64,000 nt of DNA from Acheta domesticus (GCA_031308135.1 JAHLJT010009355.1:1673217-1737216); one strand, 5' to 3'; positions 33,250-44,649 are shown, counted from the first letter of the stretch. The notes: a model not told the origin generated them from the sequence alone. Made by a program: numbers and translations.

Positions 33250-34560
33250 GAAATACGAAAAGTGCCTTTTAAATATTCAATTATTCAAAATATATACATA
33301 TGAGAAACCGCTGAAGAATGCGCAAACATCCACGCTATCTTTTGTAACATGACGCGCCTGCTTGCGTCTCGCGAACCAACGCAGCAGACACGCACGTTTG
33401 AAGTATCGTTGGCAGCAGTTCGTATTTTGCTTCCAGTAAGAAGGTGTTGCAGGAGAGCGCGCCACCGTAATGGTCTCCACCGCGTTATATGGAGTTAAAA
33501 GGCCCTGCAGCGGCCGCTGGAGCACAGGGCGATGGGACCTCCCGGCTGACGGCAACTCTGCTTCCAGGAACTCTGAGACAAGGGCTGGGCGATCACTTCA
33601 ATAAAAGTTAAATTGAATACATTGACATAGCTACAAACATTGTTGTTGAAAACAATGAATTGAAACCATCCTGTAGCAAACAGTTGATACATCTTACCCA
33701 TGCACCAGCCATGAGGAAGGAGAGGAAGAAGAATCGAAGAAATTTATAAGAAAAATAAATGGTTCGTGAGTCTTCAGGATGATCGACAAAGTCCCAACTG
33801 TATGAGCTGAGTAAATTGGAAATTATGGAAATTATATATAATATTCTTATTTACTTCTTTTCTCTATAGTTAACTGTAAAAATTCTTAATTCTTAATTCT
33901 CATTGAAGCTTGAAGGTGACGTCACGTTGACGAGAACTTTTGTGACGCGAACGGGACAGACCATTCGTTCCTACTTGACTAGGAGCGAGACCAAATACAC
34001 CTGTTCTTGCTCATAGCTCTCTTCAAACGGCGTACATCGAACTAGTCAGTGGATATTACTCTTTCTCAAACTGTCTATTCACGAGTTCGCAGGTGCGTTG
34101 CAAGGCATGTAACTGACTCTTGTTTTTACGGAATCAATATCCTGCAAAGTGCAATGTTGGATTACATGTTGCGTCAATCCTCCGATAATGATGCGTGTAA
34201 TCTGAAACACACTATTATTTTACATCATTATCTCGTTTTCATACATGAAATAGGAATATGACTATTAGTACTATGAAAATGCACATCTTTCACTGTACGG
34301 CCACAGCAATTTTACTTCCAGAGGTAAAGATGCCAATTATGGTTACGACTTACTGCGTCAGTGACACTTTTCTTTATTTTTATTAGCGGATTTTGTAAAT
34401 AAATATTGGGAAAAGTTGCTTAACAGAGCAAATACGTCAGTCAAATAGTTTTGAGTATGTGGTTTGTCTTTGCCCCGAGTCTGCGTTATTTACCTTGGAA
34501 TTTATTTTAAAACATTTTTATACTGCGAAAATATACAGTTTAAAAACACAACTTCACAGA
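33250..34560. other. unassigned; 33.3-33.6 kb moderately GC-rich
   Basis: 33300-33600 has gene-like composition and a minus-strand frame (33555-33277), but no recognised domain. The rest is AT-rich. Confidence 0.4.
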
Positions 34561-34567
34561 CGTCGTA

Positions 34568-34723
34568 GGGGATCATCCATAAATTACATAACGCTTAAGG
34601 GGAAGGGAAGGGGTCTGAGTCAGCGTTACGCTGCGTTACATACAAAGGGAAGTGCGTTACAAGGGGAAGAGAGGGTATTGAAAATACTCGAAATTTGCGT
34701 TACGTAATTTTTGGACGGCCCCT
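34568..34723. mobile_element. MITE with GGGG...TCCATAAATTACGT ends, copy B, TA duplication
   Basis: The left end GGGGATCATCCATAAATTAC and right end (reverse complement) GGGGCCGTCCAAAAATTACG bound 156 bp. The element is flanked on both sides by TA, the mariner-type target duplication. The interior matches copy A at 11333-11481. Confidence 0.9.
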
Positions 34724-35165
34724 AGCATATGCATGTTCAGTGTCATTGGGAGTTGTATATTTTGTGACATTTGCACTCCGTGGTCTTTGTGAATGTCACG
34801 GATAACTAGTAAATTAAAGAACATATATCAAGAGATGGGTATTAATGAGTTTCGGTGGGGCAGGTAGAGATATGACTTTCTGGGGATGATAAACGCTGTT
34901 GTGAAGGGCGCGTGACAGTGATGGACGTGTTTACTCTGCGGAGGCAAGGAAAAAGCCGTTTGAAATTCATACCTGGGAGAAGCACTTTATTACATTTCTT
35001 TATATTTAACTTGCAGCCTATCACTCACTTATCATATAAAACTGTGTCCCATAATTATTCCGTTTTAATTCTATTATTTTTACTGTGTGTTTGCTTCTTG
35101 TAATGTCCAGACACATCCATTCGGCCACCTCGATTGGGAGAAATTTTCTGGTTAGCTTCTTTTTA
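34724..35165. other. unassigned, about 440 bp
   Basis: AT-rich; nothing recognised. Confidence 0.4.
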
Positions 35166-36773
35166 CTTTCCCGTATACGTACGTATACACGGAGTGATAT
35201 ACGTAGTATAGGGAAAGTTATGTAATGCTGCGCGAAAAAATGGCCAATTTTCGGCGGAAAAAAATTAATTGCGGGCCGTGAAAACGAATAAGTGGATAAA
35301 ACCAGTTGCTAAATTAAGAAAAAAAATCCTCTATCTCGTGGTGTGGTTAAAATCCATGATTTGTTGCTTCTTTATACTTAAAAATCGATTGACGGCATTC
35401 CGTCCGTCTGTCCGTCTGTCCGTCTGTCCGTCTGTCCGTCTGTCCGTCTGTCCGTCTGTCCGTCTGTCCGTCTGTGGTCAACGCTAGCGCCTAAACCGTT
35501 CGGTCGATTTTCTTCAAAATTGATATTCCCCAGTCGATCTGATTCTAGTCGAAGCTTTGTGATTTTGAAAAAGATTCTTTAAAATTTGGGGGTACTTTAT
35601 ATGAAGCCCCCCGGGGATTTTCAACATTTTCTCAAAAACGGCTCCAAATTTTTTCTTTAAATTTCTTGTATGAATAGAGGAAAATACACTTTTTAACATG
35701 GCATAGGTCCGATTTTCACGTACAGCTCTGAATTTTCGAAAATTGTGAAAGTTTGAATTTTTTTCGGCGTCTTTCTCCAACTACAAAATTGAAGATAGAG
35801 ATTTTTTCTTCAAATAAAATTTGTTCTGCGTATTGAGTTCTTTAATAAAGGTCATGTAAATGTTTTTCACAATTTTGGTAGTTTTCGTGCAATATTGCGT
35901 GCAATATGTGCAATTTTAAAAAATTACAAAAACAAAATTTTCTCAAAAACGGCTCCAAATTTTTTCTTTAAACTTTTGGTAGGGATAGTGGTAAATGAAC
36001 TCTATCAATGACATAAAAGCCATTTGGTTTTTTCAAATATTACAAAAATGTAAATTTTTTTACTTGTCTCTCACGTCGTTAATATTTACATTATCGGCGA
36101 TTTTTTTACATTATTATATTTACGAGTATATATGCTTTAAATATTGTCAAGTAAAGTTTCTCGAAAACACTACCGTTTTCTGTGAAAAGTAGCTCAAATT
36201 TCGGCATTTTCAGAAATGCTCAAACGTCATTTTCTCGTATATGGCTGCAATTTTTTTCTTGAAACTTTTGTAACGGATAGTGCTAATTATACTCATTAGT
36301 ATAGCGTGAAGTATATTTTGAGTTTTTTTTGTTTTTTTCAAAAATTATATAAATGTAAATTTTTTGAAAGATCTCTCACATCTTTAATATGCACATTATC
36401 CGCAATTTGCAAAGATGATTATATTTGTGAGTGTAAGTGCTTCAAATAACTTCAAATAAAGTATCTTGAAAACTGAAAAATTTTCTGTGAAAATGAGCTT
36501 CAAATTTCGCATTTTTAGTAGTGCTAAAACGCCATTTTCTCTTAAACGGCACATAATTTTTAAAAGAAAATTGCCATTTACGGCTAGGTTTTTGTGTTCT
36601 TTAATATTCTAAAATTAATGTTTCTGTTCTACCAATAGGAAACCGAAAAATTAAGAAAATGACAAAAAAATGTACTTTTGGCGATGATAGATGGTAGCTG
36701 GCAAGAAAGAGTATGTGGCAATTCCGAATAGCTAGCGAAGACCCAGGAAAATAGAAAACTAATACGGGAAAGT
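35166..36773 (+). mobile_element. AT-rich repeat X, copy B, with ACTTTCCCGTAT termini (1.6 kb)
   Basis: It starts ACTTTCCCGTATACG (35166) and ends AATACGGGAAAGT (36773), inverted repeats of about 12 bases. The first 54 bp also fold on themselves. Inside are (CCGTCTGT)9, GGTCAACGCTAGCGCCTAAA and many AAAATTTTTT-type paragraphs, with no protein. Copies A (28020-29110), C (59190-60110) and D (62340-62800) share parts. The 15-mer CTAATACGGGAAAGT recurs once at 37503-37517. It behaves like a non-autonomous DNA element of unknown superfamily. Confidence 0.65.
35404..35475. repeat. (CCGTCTGT)9 microsatellite
   Basis: Nine perfect 8-bp units inside repeat X copy B. Copy C has a decayed version (GACGGACGGATGGACG near 59982), so a short array is part of the element. 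Confidence 0.97.
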
Positions 36774-37551
36774 CTGTGCCATTTTGTTTCTGTTTTTTTG
36801 ACAAATAAATAAATAAAATAAATACGGTCATGCTTAATTTTTTCAAAATACGAGTAGTTTTTCTTTAATTTTGTGACAAACGTAATAGGCCGCTGTAAAT
36901 TTACTGCGCTTCGGACAGCTGGATGCGTCGTAAATTAGAATGTGCAATTTTGTATATTATTTCTTTCTTCGTTTCTTACATTCGAACTTTGTTATAGACT
37001 TACACATTAATATTTTAGAAATTGTTTATTTTGAAATATTTGAAACAAGTAAAAAGAATTAATAGCTCTCAGAATAGCGACAATGCAGGGTCTGCAACAA
37101 TGGAATTCACTTTGCGCTCGCGAATATCAGTGAATTAGTGTCATTGTTGTGACCTAATGGAGCTGTATGAAAAGGAGTTATAATTGTCTAATTTATGTTG
37201 ATATTTGCAGGCAAATATTTAGTTTTGCACCAAATGCTGTACCATTTGTAGTGAGTAGAGAATTTGTTGCATGGTTTTTAAAATACTCTTCCCTAATCAT
37301 GGGCCAATGGAAGGCATTTCTATATTTCCAGGGTATCAGGTTTCTTTTTCCAATACAGGGTTACAAAACTTTTGCATTCTATTTTTGTGAAGTTGTAGAA
37401 TTTACATAGTTCTGACAACACTGCAATGGAAATAGTGAGTTCCAAGCGAAGATGTTAGTAGCGCATAAAGTGCAATATTACAGTACTACATAGCTGTTTC
37501 CTCTAATACGGGAAAGTAAGTACTGTTGTAGCACCACTAGTTTTATTATTT
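36774..37551. other. unassigned; weak exon-like signal at 37.2 kb
   Basis: GATATTTGCAG at about 37200-37210 is acceptor-like and is followed by a frame open to 37409 (QIFSFAPNAVPFVV...). GTGAGTAG near 37251 could be a donor. The peptide is Phe-rich and anonymous, and the evidence is too weak for a gene call. Confidence 0.25.
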
Positions 37552-37950
37552 AAGGTCGCATCAACATCTAGGTCATTAGAGACCACTATGGGTCTCGTTG
37601 GGGGTTTCGGGTTAACGTTATAGAAACTGAAAATGACATGATACAGTGATGATAGAGGGTGAAAGGATCAACACAAATGCAACCATGGCCCGAGGCGGGA
37701 CTCGAAGTCACGATTCTTGGTTCAGAGATCGCCACGACACTACCGTCTTAGCAATTTCGGCCACCGGGCATCGGATAGTTGGCTCCTCGTATACACGTAA
37801 AGTGTTGCCATTAGAATCTGATTTGACAGTCCGAGGATTTGATTTCGAAGGCTTAGCCGGTGTGGCGTTCACGCGCCACAAAAACAAGACCTGTGATATT
37901 CCGTCTTTTAAAACACCACGCAGCACGCGCGGGATCGAACGCACGCTCTG
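37552..37950 (-). mobile_element. second tRNA-derived SINE family, copy B, and adjoining tRNA-like piece
   Basis: TTTAAGGTCGCATCAACATC through CCCGAGGCGGGACTCGAA (37552-37700) repeats 31600-31720 on the same strand. Beyond it, GGGATCGAACGCACGC (about 37931-37946) reads on minus as another B box, GTTCGATCCC, so a further tRNA-like unit lies here. A hAT insertion at 37954 interrupts this unit. Confidence 0.7.
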
Positions 37951-37953
37951 TGT

Positions 37954-38226
37954 CAGGGCTGTCCAACTTCGAAAGGCTTACGGGCCACATATCAAATTCT
38001 AGTGAAGCCGCGGGCTGCATTGTCATTTTAGATGGTTTTTACCCTCACTACTGAAATTATACTAAAACATATATTAGATACGACTTTTATTCAACATACT
38101 TAATGATTGTTGTACATACAAAGAGAAAATTAATATAACATTATATAAAAAGAATATAATAAAAATTTTCAAAGCAGTCGCGGGCCGCAGAAAAAGATCC
38201 GGCGGGCCGCTAGTTGGAAAGTCCTG
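37954..38226. mobile_element. hAT MITE, 273 bp, GCGGGCC-rich ends
   Basis: The left end CAGGGCTGTCCAACT and right end (reverse complement) CAGGACTTTCCAACT form the inverted repeat, with subterminal GGGCCAC/GCGGGCCGC blocks typical of a widespread animal hAT type. The flanks CTCTGTGT and CTCTAGGG are compatible with a diverged 8-bp duplication. It has inserted into a tRNA-like SINE segment. Confidence 0.85.
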
Positions 38227-38496
38227 CTCTAGGGGTTGCGGGCAGTGAGCGAGCCATCCCCTACTGAGGAGACTCCTTCGTGCGGAAGAGCTAACATTTC
38301 GGTGGAATGGTGGGTAAATAACCAGAAAGAGGAGCTTTACAGTCGCGCACCAATGGAGGAGGCAATGACGACCCCCTGCGTAGTTTTTTCCTCTATCTTT
38401 GTTTAGGTAAGGAGTTACTGTCTCCATGAATTTTATCTCTTGAGTGCTAACACCGATATCTCGGATCCTATCGCTATTTTTTTTTGTTACTTTAAG

Positions 38497-38637
38497 TATA
38501 CTAGTTATGTTTCAACTTCGAAAACCAAGCTGCGAGTCTTTTTAGAGTCGTTCTTTCATGAGATAACACCGTTCTGTAAGTTTTTTACTTATGTAATAAG
38601 TTTTCCAAGACGACCTCAGTCCTGTATTATTATAAAC
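38497..38637 (+). CDS. candidate exon a (47 codons, phase 0/0)
   Basis: GCTATTTTTTTTTGTTACTTTAAG would be a good acceptor (AG at 38495-38496), and AAC|GTAAGTAT at 38637|38638 is a strong donor. The frame between is open for exactly 47 codons (YTSYVSTSKTKLRVFLESFF, then HEITPFCKFFTYV, then FPRRPQSC). It ends in phase 0, matching the open frame of the next candidate exon after a 128-bp intron. No domain recognised. The open frame also extends upstream to 38440. It might instead be 5' untranslated sequence. Confidence 0.3.
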
Positions 38638-38765
38638 GTAAGTATATTTTACATACTGCCTTTCGGATATTCTTTTTCAGAGAAATTTTCTTGTGTTTCA
38701 AATAATATTTAATTCTCTTAGAAAAGAACCAAGGTTGTGTAATGTTTATTTGATATTTTATTTAG

Positions 38766-38840
38766 TTGAAAATGTCGAAAGAGAACAAGCCTATAAATGT
38801 CTTACCTAAGTCCAGTATCGAATTGCTTGAGGTATTCCAG
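38766..38840 (+). CDS. candidate exon b with start codon (MSKENKPINV...)
   Basis: The acceptor tract TATTTGATATTTTATTTAG ends at 38765. The 75-bp segment is open in phase 0 and ends TTCCAG|GTAATT (38840|38841). An ATG at 38772 in a favourable context (TTGAAAATGTCG) would encode 23 residues: MSKENKPINVLPKS, then IELLEVFQ. This could be the first coding exon of a host gene. The unbiased residue composition supports coding over chance. No homologue is recognised from 23 residues, and I could not place the following exon. Confidence 0.35.
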
Positions 38841-39914
38841 GTAATTGTGAAATGAATGTGTGAAGAAATTGTGATCCAATACTATCTGCTATGACTAGTT
38901 CTGTGCAATGGCCAAATTTATAGTATTGATTTACAAAAATAATATGAAACAAATAAATTAAACGGATTTATACACTAGCTTCAAACATTCCTCAAATAAC
39001 TCTGCTTAAAAGATTTAATTTCGAAATTAAAAAAAATTATTACGAAAATTTTGATTCAATGCATACACGTATTATTAGTAAGAAGTAAATTCAAGAAAAA
39101 CATTGAATAATATATAAATAACACAGAAAAAATTGCAAGGACTGAGAGACCGGTGTTGCATATGCCGTAATAACAGTTTTCTAGTCCCGTTGTATAAATC
39201 TCTCATTGGATGGCTGCAAACAGTTGCGTAGTGATAGTCATTGCGATACAGTTTTCATTATGATACAGGTTCTTGACTAATCACAGACACACTTACAAAC
39301 CAAGTATTGGCACTTCATTAATCATTGAGAATCGTCCCAGTAAATGTTTCGTTCCAGTGCATATATTAAAATTGCATTTAATGTTATATTATGCTTCTCA
39401 GTTTTAATTTCTTTTATTAGTAGTCATTTTTACAAGAAATATTATTTAAAATAAATTGGATCGTAATTTAACTTTGATGCTAATTGCCTAGCGCAGTGGT
39501 AGTTATTGCAGAGAACATTTGAGTGACGTTAAGATCTGAACGCAAGTCATTTTGTTTTATGTGCTGCTGTCGTGTGATTTTCATTAAAAACCAGCTAATT
39601 CTTTAGTTCAAAATATTTAGTGATTGGTAGTTCTTTCTGGTGGTGTTGACGTTTCCAGAAATGAGAGAAAATGCGGAAATGGTGACGTCGGAATATTATT
39701 GCCGCAACTTTTGTAGTCCCTCGCAAGCGCTCTGGTAAAACAAAGCCACCTGCGGGTGTAGGGTAGAGAGGTGTCCGCTAGGTGGCCTTGGCTGAATCTT
39801 GCATGTCGACTGCCACGAAACGATTCAGTGGAGAAGTTTAACTTATAAAAGTTACCATAAGTAACTTAGTAAGTTACCGTAAGTAACGTAGAAAAAGTAC
39901 TGTATTAAACACCA
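38841..39914. other. unassigned; weak exon-like segment 39659-39734
   Basis: GACGTTTCCAG (to 39658) followed by AAATGAGAGAAAATGCGG and CTCTG|GTAAAA (39734|39735) mimics an exon. Phase 0 entry meets TGA at once; another frame reads MRENAEMVTSEYYCRN. It does not join cleanly to the 38766-38840 candidate. The rest is AT-rich. Confidence 0.3.
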
Positions 39915-40000
39915 TGTAATGGCTATTAATACACTCGTGTGAAGTTTACGATACACTCTTGTATCGTAATATCACACTTGTGTATTAATACCCATTATTA
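39915..40000. mobile_element. palindromic foldback MITE, about 86 bp
   Basis: GTAATGGCTATTAATACAC...GATACACTC and its near-perfect reverse complement meet at the centre (39955-39965). The arms share TATTAATACAC, GTGTGA and TACGATACA. Confidence 0.8.
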
Positions 40001-41035
40001 CATCATAATTTCATAATGTACTATTGTGTTACGACTTAAGAGTTATTAGAACATTTCCGAACCCTTGGCGATAGTTTCATCTTTGAACGCCTGTCGGATG
40101 TTTACAAAAATATTTCAAACAATCTCCGCGCGTCACTATACAAACCCAGGCGTCCTCGCTCAGACAGGAGTTTCCACAACTCCAGAATATTATTTACGTC
40201 TTTGTTGACATAAAGAACATGTGCAATTGGAGCAACTAGAAAATGTTTGCAAACTAGAGAATTATGCAATTAGAAAAAGGTTGAACGCTTTTCCAAAACA
40301 GGACGTCCCTACTAACAGGACCGCGAGTCAGGAAATGTGCAAAAATATTTTTGCTTTAACTGACCCTGAAAAATTTTTAATATTGACAAATATTTGAAAA
40401 AAATAAGTATATTACATGGCTAAATTCATGGCATATAATATTAGTTCCACAACGTTTTTGTCTTCTTTGTCCCTTTTGTCTTTTTTGGTCATTCCTGTCA
40501 GACGAATGTATTTTTTTGGTTTGTTGCATTCAAAGATTTATCAGAAAACGTGATCATTGACTCCGTTTAGCACTTGTGCTAAAAATTGTATTTTTAGCAC
40601 GTTAGGCATGCCCTGAAAAAGTAGTTTTTAGTAGTATCTAAAAATGTCATTTCTAGATCGGCGATAGTTGCAATGGCAGAAATTCAGTAAGTTCATTTTT
40701 CCTCTTAAACCTTGTTCATTGTAGATTAATTCAGTCTCTATTCAAATTTCTCTTCATTGGTTCGTTATTACTTCCTATTACATATTCACAAGTACGAGAG
40801 AGGAATATTTTAGAAAGAATTGGTTTTTGTTACTTGAGCGCAATATTCGAAATTACTTAAAATCTAAACATTGGGAAAATGAATATAAACGTTTCATATA
40901 ATTAACTTGGACAGAAGAATTTACAAAAAGGTATCACCATATTCGATGTGACCAACCCAATAGAATTTGCAGCACAATGCCACCGCTATTAGTTGCTCAG
41001 AAGTTAGATAAAATATTAGAAATTGTTGTTTGGAC
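40001..41035. other. unassigned AT-rich sequence
   Basis: No gene or repeat recognised. Confidence 0.45.
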
Positions 41036-41039
41036 GCGC

Positions 41040-41790
41040 CCGAAATCTTCGTGCAGGGCCAGGCGCCTGAGTAATTCCCTGGCGGCGGCGGGGGCAGTGG
41101 CTGCAGCGAGGACGGCGCAGGGGAGTTGGCGGTCGGGCGCCCGGGGCCCTCCGCCGCCGCCCCCGCGCGCCTTTATAATTCAGCAGCGCCACTTCGCCCG
41201 CCCGCCCCGCCCCTCCCACACACACCCTGCCACGCCCCGCACCCCCCGCCACGCCACGCCCCTCCATGTCCTTCCCCGCCCCACCCCGCTATGCCCCGCC
41301 CCGTCCCGCCCTAAAACTGCCACCCCCTCCCACACACACCCTGCCACACACCCGCACCCCTCGCCACGCTACGCCCCTCCACGTCCTGCACCACCCCGCC
41401 ATGCCCCGCCTTGCCTAACCACGCCCCGTCACGCGCAGCCTCGCCACGTCACACCCCACCCCACCCCGCCACGCCCTGTCAGGTCACGCCACGACCCTAC
41501 ACGTCCTGCCCCACCCCGCCATGCCTTGCCACGCACCATCACGCCCCTAACCGCCCCGCCACGCCACGCCTTCCCCGCCACGCCTTCCCGCCACGCCTCG
41601 AACCGCATAGCCTCGAACCGCATAGCCTCGAACCGCATAGCCTCGAACCGCATAGCCTCGAACCGCATAGCCTCGCCACTCCACGCCACGCGACGCGACG
41701 ACACTCCACGCCACACCATATCCCGCCACGCCCCGTCAGGTCACGCCACGTCACGCATTAGTCCAAGGCGCATTGCAAGGCCACGCGCCG
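41040..41790. repeat. GC core then C-rich CGCCACGCCC array
   Basis: 41040-41190 is CpG-dense non-repetitive sequence. 41195-41760 is a degenerate array of 10-15 bp units (CGCCACGCCC, CACCCCGCCATGCCC, CACACACCCTGCCAC). All frames stay open, giving false long Pro/His/Arg-rich frames on plus (40977-42128) and short ones on minus. Confidence 0.88.
41595..41669. repeat. 15-bp tandem repeat, five perfect copies
   Basis: GCCTCGAACCGCATA starts at 41595, 41610, 41625, 41640 and 41655 without a single change: a recent expansion inside the older C-rich array. Confidence 0.98.
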
Positions 41791-41859
41791 CCCCACCCTG
41801 CTCCCATGCACGCTCTCCGACTCCCGGCCAGCACAGCGGTCGCCTCCGTGCCTTGACGC

Positions 41860-42530
41860 GACGGCGCCGCTCATCCCACTTCCGCGCACCGCAACCGCAC
41901 CGCACCGTCCACAATCCCGTAACACCATGCTTTCCCCGCAGGGGGGATCGCGGCTACGCAGGCGGTCACGATCTCTGGTGGAGAGGGGAGGACGACCACC
42001 CGGACGCTATGCTTCACGGTGCAACTCACATCGCTAGCTTCGAGGTGGAGGCACCGAGTAGGCACACGCTAAACCCTGTGTTGCCGGTAACGCACCTGTT
42101 GGGTCAATGGCGCCTTCTCTTAGCTTAGATTGTGCCAAGGGACGTTTGTATGAACGTTCCGGATCCCACATGTACAAGTCCACACGAGGAAACACGGATC
42201 CCCCATGGGGTAACCTAGGCTCTGGCTATACTCAAGTCAATAGCTTCAGGGTGGAGGTAGTGAGGAGACGGGAGGGGGTCCCGAGCCACCCGGACCTTAG
42301 TTCGGGTGGCCCCTGTTGGGCTCTCGGCTTCGTCGTGACAGTGGCCCAATACTCCGGGCGAAGAGGAGGGAATTGGTGTCCCGGCGCATGTGATCGGTGC
42401 AATGTTTGGCCTCCGGTACGAGCGTAGATAGCTAGAAGCTCTGAGCTGGCATTGTAGTGGAGGTTGCCTTGGGAGCAACTGAATTCCGGCGGGGTCCGGA
42501 TTTCAGCCTTTCAGCGTACTTGTGCGTCAG
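41860..42530. other. GC-moderate, TE-like segment of unknown class
   Basis: Complex, non-tandem sequence near 55% GC. A hairpin lies at about 42288-42312 (GCCACCCGGA...TTCGGGTGGC). Phrases such as TAGCTTC-(GA/AG)-GGTGGAGG occur twice (42036, 42240). It resembles an untranslated or 5' region of a retroelement more than unique intergenic DNA, but I cannot match it to a family. Confidence 0.3.
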
Positions 42531-42555
42531 CGGGGGAGGGTTAAAGCGACTATTA

Positions 42556-42848
42556 CACTCGTGAAATTAAAACCAATAGTGTTTAACTACACATACAAAA
42601 ATTCCAATCAGGGCGATGTATCTCAAAACGTTTATCGCTTTTTCTATCCAATTTTTCTTACCGCTTCTCCCTCCTGGCCAATCATGAATTGTGTCTCGTC
42701 TATCTTAAGAGGCAGTGTTCATCGATTGCTATGTCGACGTCCAATAAACCGCGTATGTACTGTAGCATAACCTCATTGATTTTAACATAGCTTTCAGTAA
42801 TAATATTTGGCGCATTTTGGAACTCTGCTGGACGTAATTTCACTCGTG
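42556..42848. mobile_element. inverted-repeat-bounded element, CACTCGTGAAATTA ends
   Basis: CACTCGTGAAATTA at 42556-42569 and its near reverse complement TAATTTCACTCGTG at 42835-42848 bound 293 bp. ACACTCGTG also occurs just downstream (about 42945) and in the foldback at 39930. A MITE of unknown superfamily is likely. Confidence 0.45.
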
Positions 42849-43447
42849 GAGTAGTCCTATTAAATACCATTCGTTCTTTGGAAATTCTCATACAAAACCC
42901 CTCCTCGCTTCGCGAGTCGGAGATTTATCGTCAATTTCCAAAACACTCGTGGTATTACCTGTGAAAATCTTAGGTGGCCCTGGTATTTATAGAATAGGTA
43001 GAAAAATAGATGTGTGGGGTGTAAGCTCACGTAGATTGAAGATCAATTTATACCTCAACAGCCAACCGCCCCTCACCGTCCCAACTCTTTCCTCTGCCCC
43101 TGCGCGCTTCCACCCGCAGCGCACGCCGTTTCCTCCTTAGTCTGCCCCTTCCTTCGCCCCTCCGTTTCCCATGGTTTCTCTGAACAATGCCAGACGAATT
43201 ATGAACCTTAATACGCAGGTCATGGACCGCACGCAATATTCCTTTCCTCTTCCTTATTTAATCCTCTCCCCTCGAACATACGCTTACACTACTGGCACTA
43301 CACCACCACACATGCCTCAGGACCAGCCGGAAGTTGAGAACTTCTCCCGGGCTGGGCAGTGCCTAAAAATGGTTGAGAAAGCAAGAGGGGAAAATCTCCC
43401 GCATCTCAACATCCGGCGGGGATCACAGCCACCTTCAGATTAAATGT
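42849..43447. other. unassigned, about 600 bp
   Basis: Includes a C-rich patch (43065-43165). No gene or repeat recognised. Confidence 0.4.
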
Positions 43448-43745
43448 CACTACATTGTCAGAAATTACATTACGTTTAATGTAGTTTAAGGCACTTTTCA
43501 CATTAAATTTAATGTACCGTATACATTAGAACATTAATGTATATGTACATTAAATTCATTGTAGACGCATACAGTAAATTTAATTTACGCATACAGTAAA
43601 TTTAATGTACACGTACATTACATATAATTCAGACGTACTTTAAAGTTACTGTACGTGTACATTAATTTCATTTACGTACATGATACTTACTTTAATGTAC
43701 TTTCACATTAAAAGTAATGCGGAAATTTCTGACAGTGTACATTAA
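43448..43745. mobile_element. foldback MITE with CA(T/C)TGTCAGAAATT ends and self-complementary interior
   Basis: The left end ACATTGTCAGAAATTACATT and right end (reverse complement) ACACTGTCAGAAATTTCC form the TIR. The interior is a series of short palindromes built on ACATTAAATTTAATGTAC and ACGTACATTA, so it can fold in many registers. About 298 bp, with no coding. Confidence 0.85.
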
Positions 43746-44109
43746 CGGGAATAAGTGAATGTGACGCAGTCTATAAGAAGAGTCGTTATAAAGTAAACAG
43801 AATAATTTTTTAAAGTTCATCAGTTTAAAGCACGAAGCTAATTGCATTTCATTGTTAATCACATTGAACTTATATAGTATAGTATAATTCAAAACTATTT
43901 AAGTGTGACGCAGGCAGCGATAAACTTATCTATTTTTTCTAGCCGCCCCTCTTCCATTGCTGTGACACAGGGAAGGTTGCCATTTGATAGCGTCGAGCTG
44001 GCGGCCTCAGGCCCGGTTGTCGTACGTTCTCTCACCGTGGGACGTGGTGTTGCTCTTCACTGACAGACCGGGAGAGACGGCTCAGTGCATCAACTGATGT
44101 CACTCCAGT
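43746..44109. other. unassigned, about 360 bp
   Basis: AT-rich, becoming GC-balanced after 43940; leads into repeat R. Nothing else recognised. Confidence 0.4.
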
Positions 44110-44330
44110 CCCTCTGACCGGGAGGTTCTACGCTTCCACTCCCCATGGATTGGTAGGATTTTCGGCACTAGCTTGTCAGCGAGGTCGAATCCAGTCACTG
44201 TCTGGAGGAAAATTCTAGCAGACGGCTGCTCTGATCAGTAGTTTTCCGTGGTTTCTCCGATCAACAACAGGCGAATGCCAGAGCAGTAGGACCCTAACAA
44301 AACGGCCACGGTCCGCGCGCGATCTTTCCG
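44110..44330 (+). repeat. dispersed GC-rich repeat R, copy B
   Basis: Matches the reverse complement of 31865-32060 in blocks, including TTGTCAGCGAGGTCGAATCC, CACTGTCTGGAGGA and GTTTCTCCGATCAACA. It ends near GGCCACGGTCCGCG. Confidence 0.7.
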
Positions 44331-44640
44331 GCCCCTTCGTTGTCAAATCATCACCCCTTACACACGCAATTATGATGTAATTGTAATACATCATTTCAAA
44401 AAGAGAGAATTAATGATAAACGGACGGAACATATAGTGCGTGATATTTCGAATGCAATTATTCTGCATGAGGCTAGTTAATTATTTTGTTCAGTTTTTAA
44501 GTATAAATGTAAATATGAAGTAATGAGTAATAAATTAAATTCGGGAGGACCATAACAAGGTGTTGTCGAGAGCATTTTGATGACGAATCTGCGAACTGCC
44601 CTCTCCGAGGTGCACCTCATGTAAACGAGGCCCCGTCCAA
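44331..44640. other. unassigned, about 310 bp
   Basis: AT-rich; a minus-strand frame runs through from the GC region at right. No evidence of a gene. Confidence 0.4.
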
Positions 44641-44649
44641 TGAGCCAGT

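Noticed and set aside
40977..42128. 383-codon plus-strand frame
   Set aside because: Crosses the CGCCACGCCC array and the perfect 15-bp repeat; no domain, and competing frames are open.
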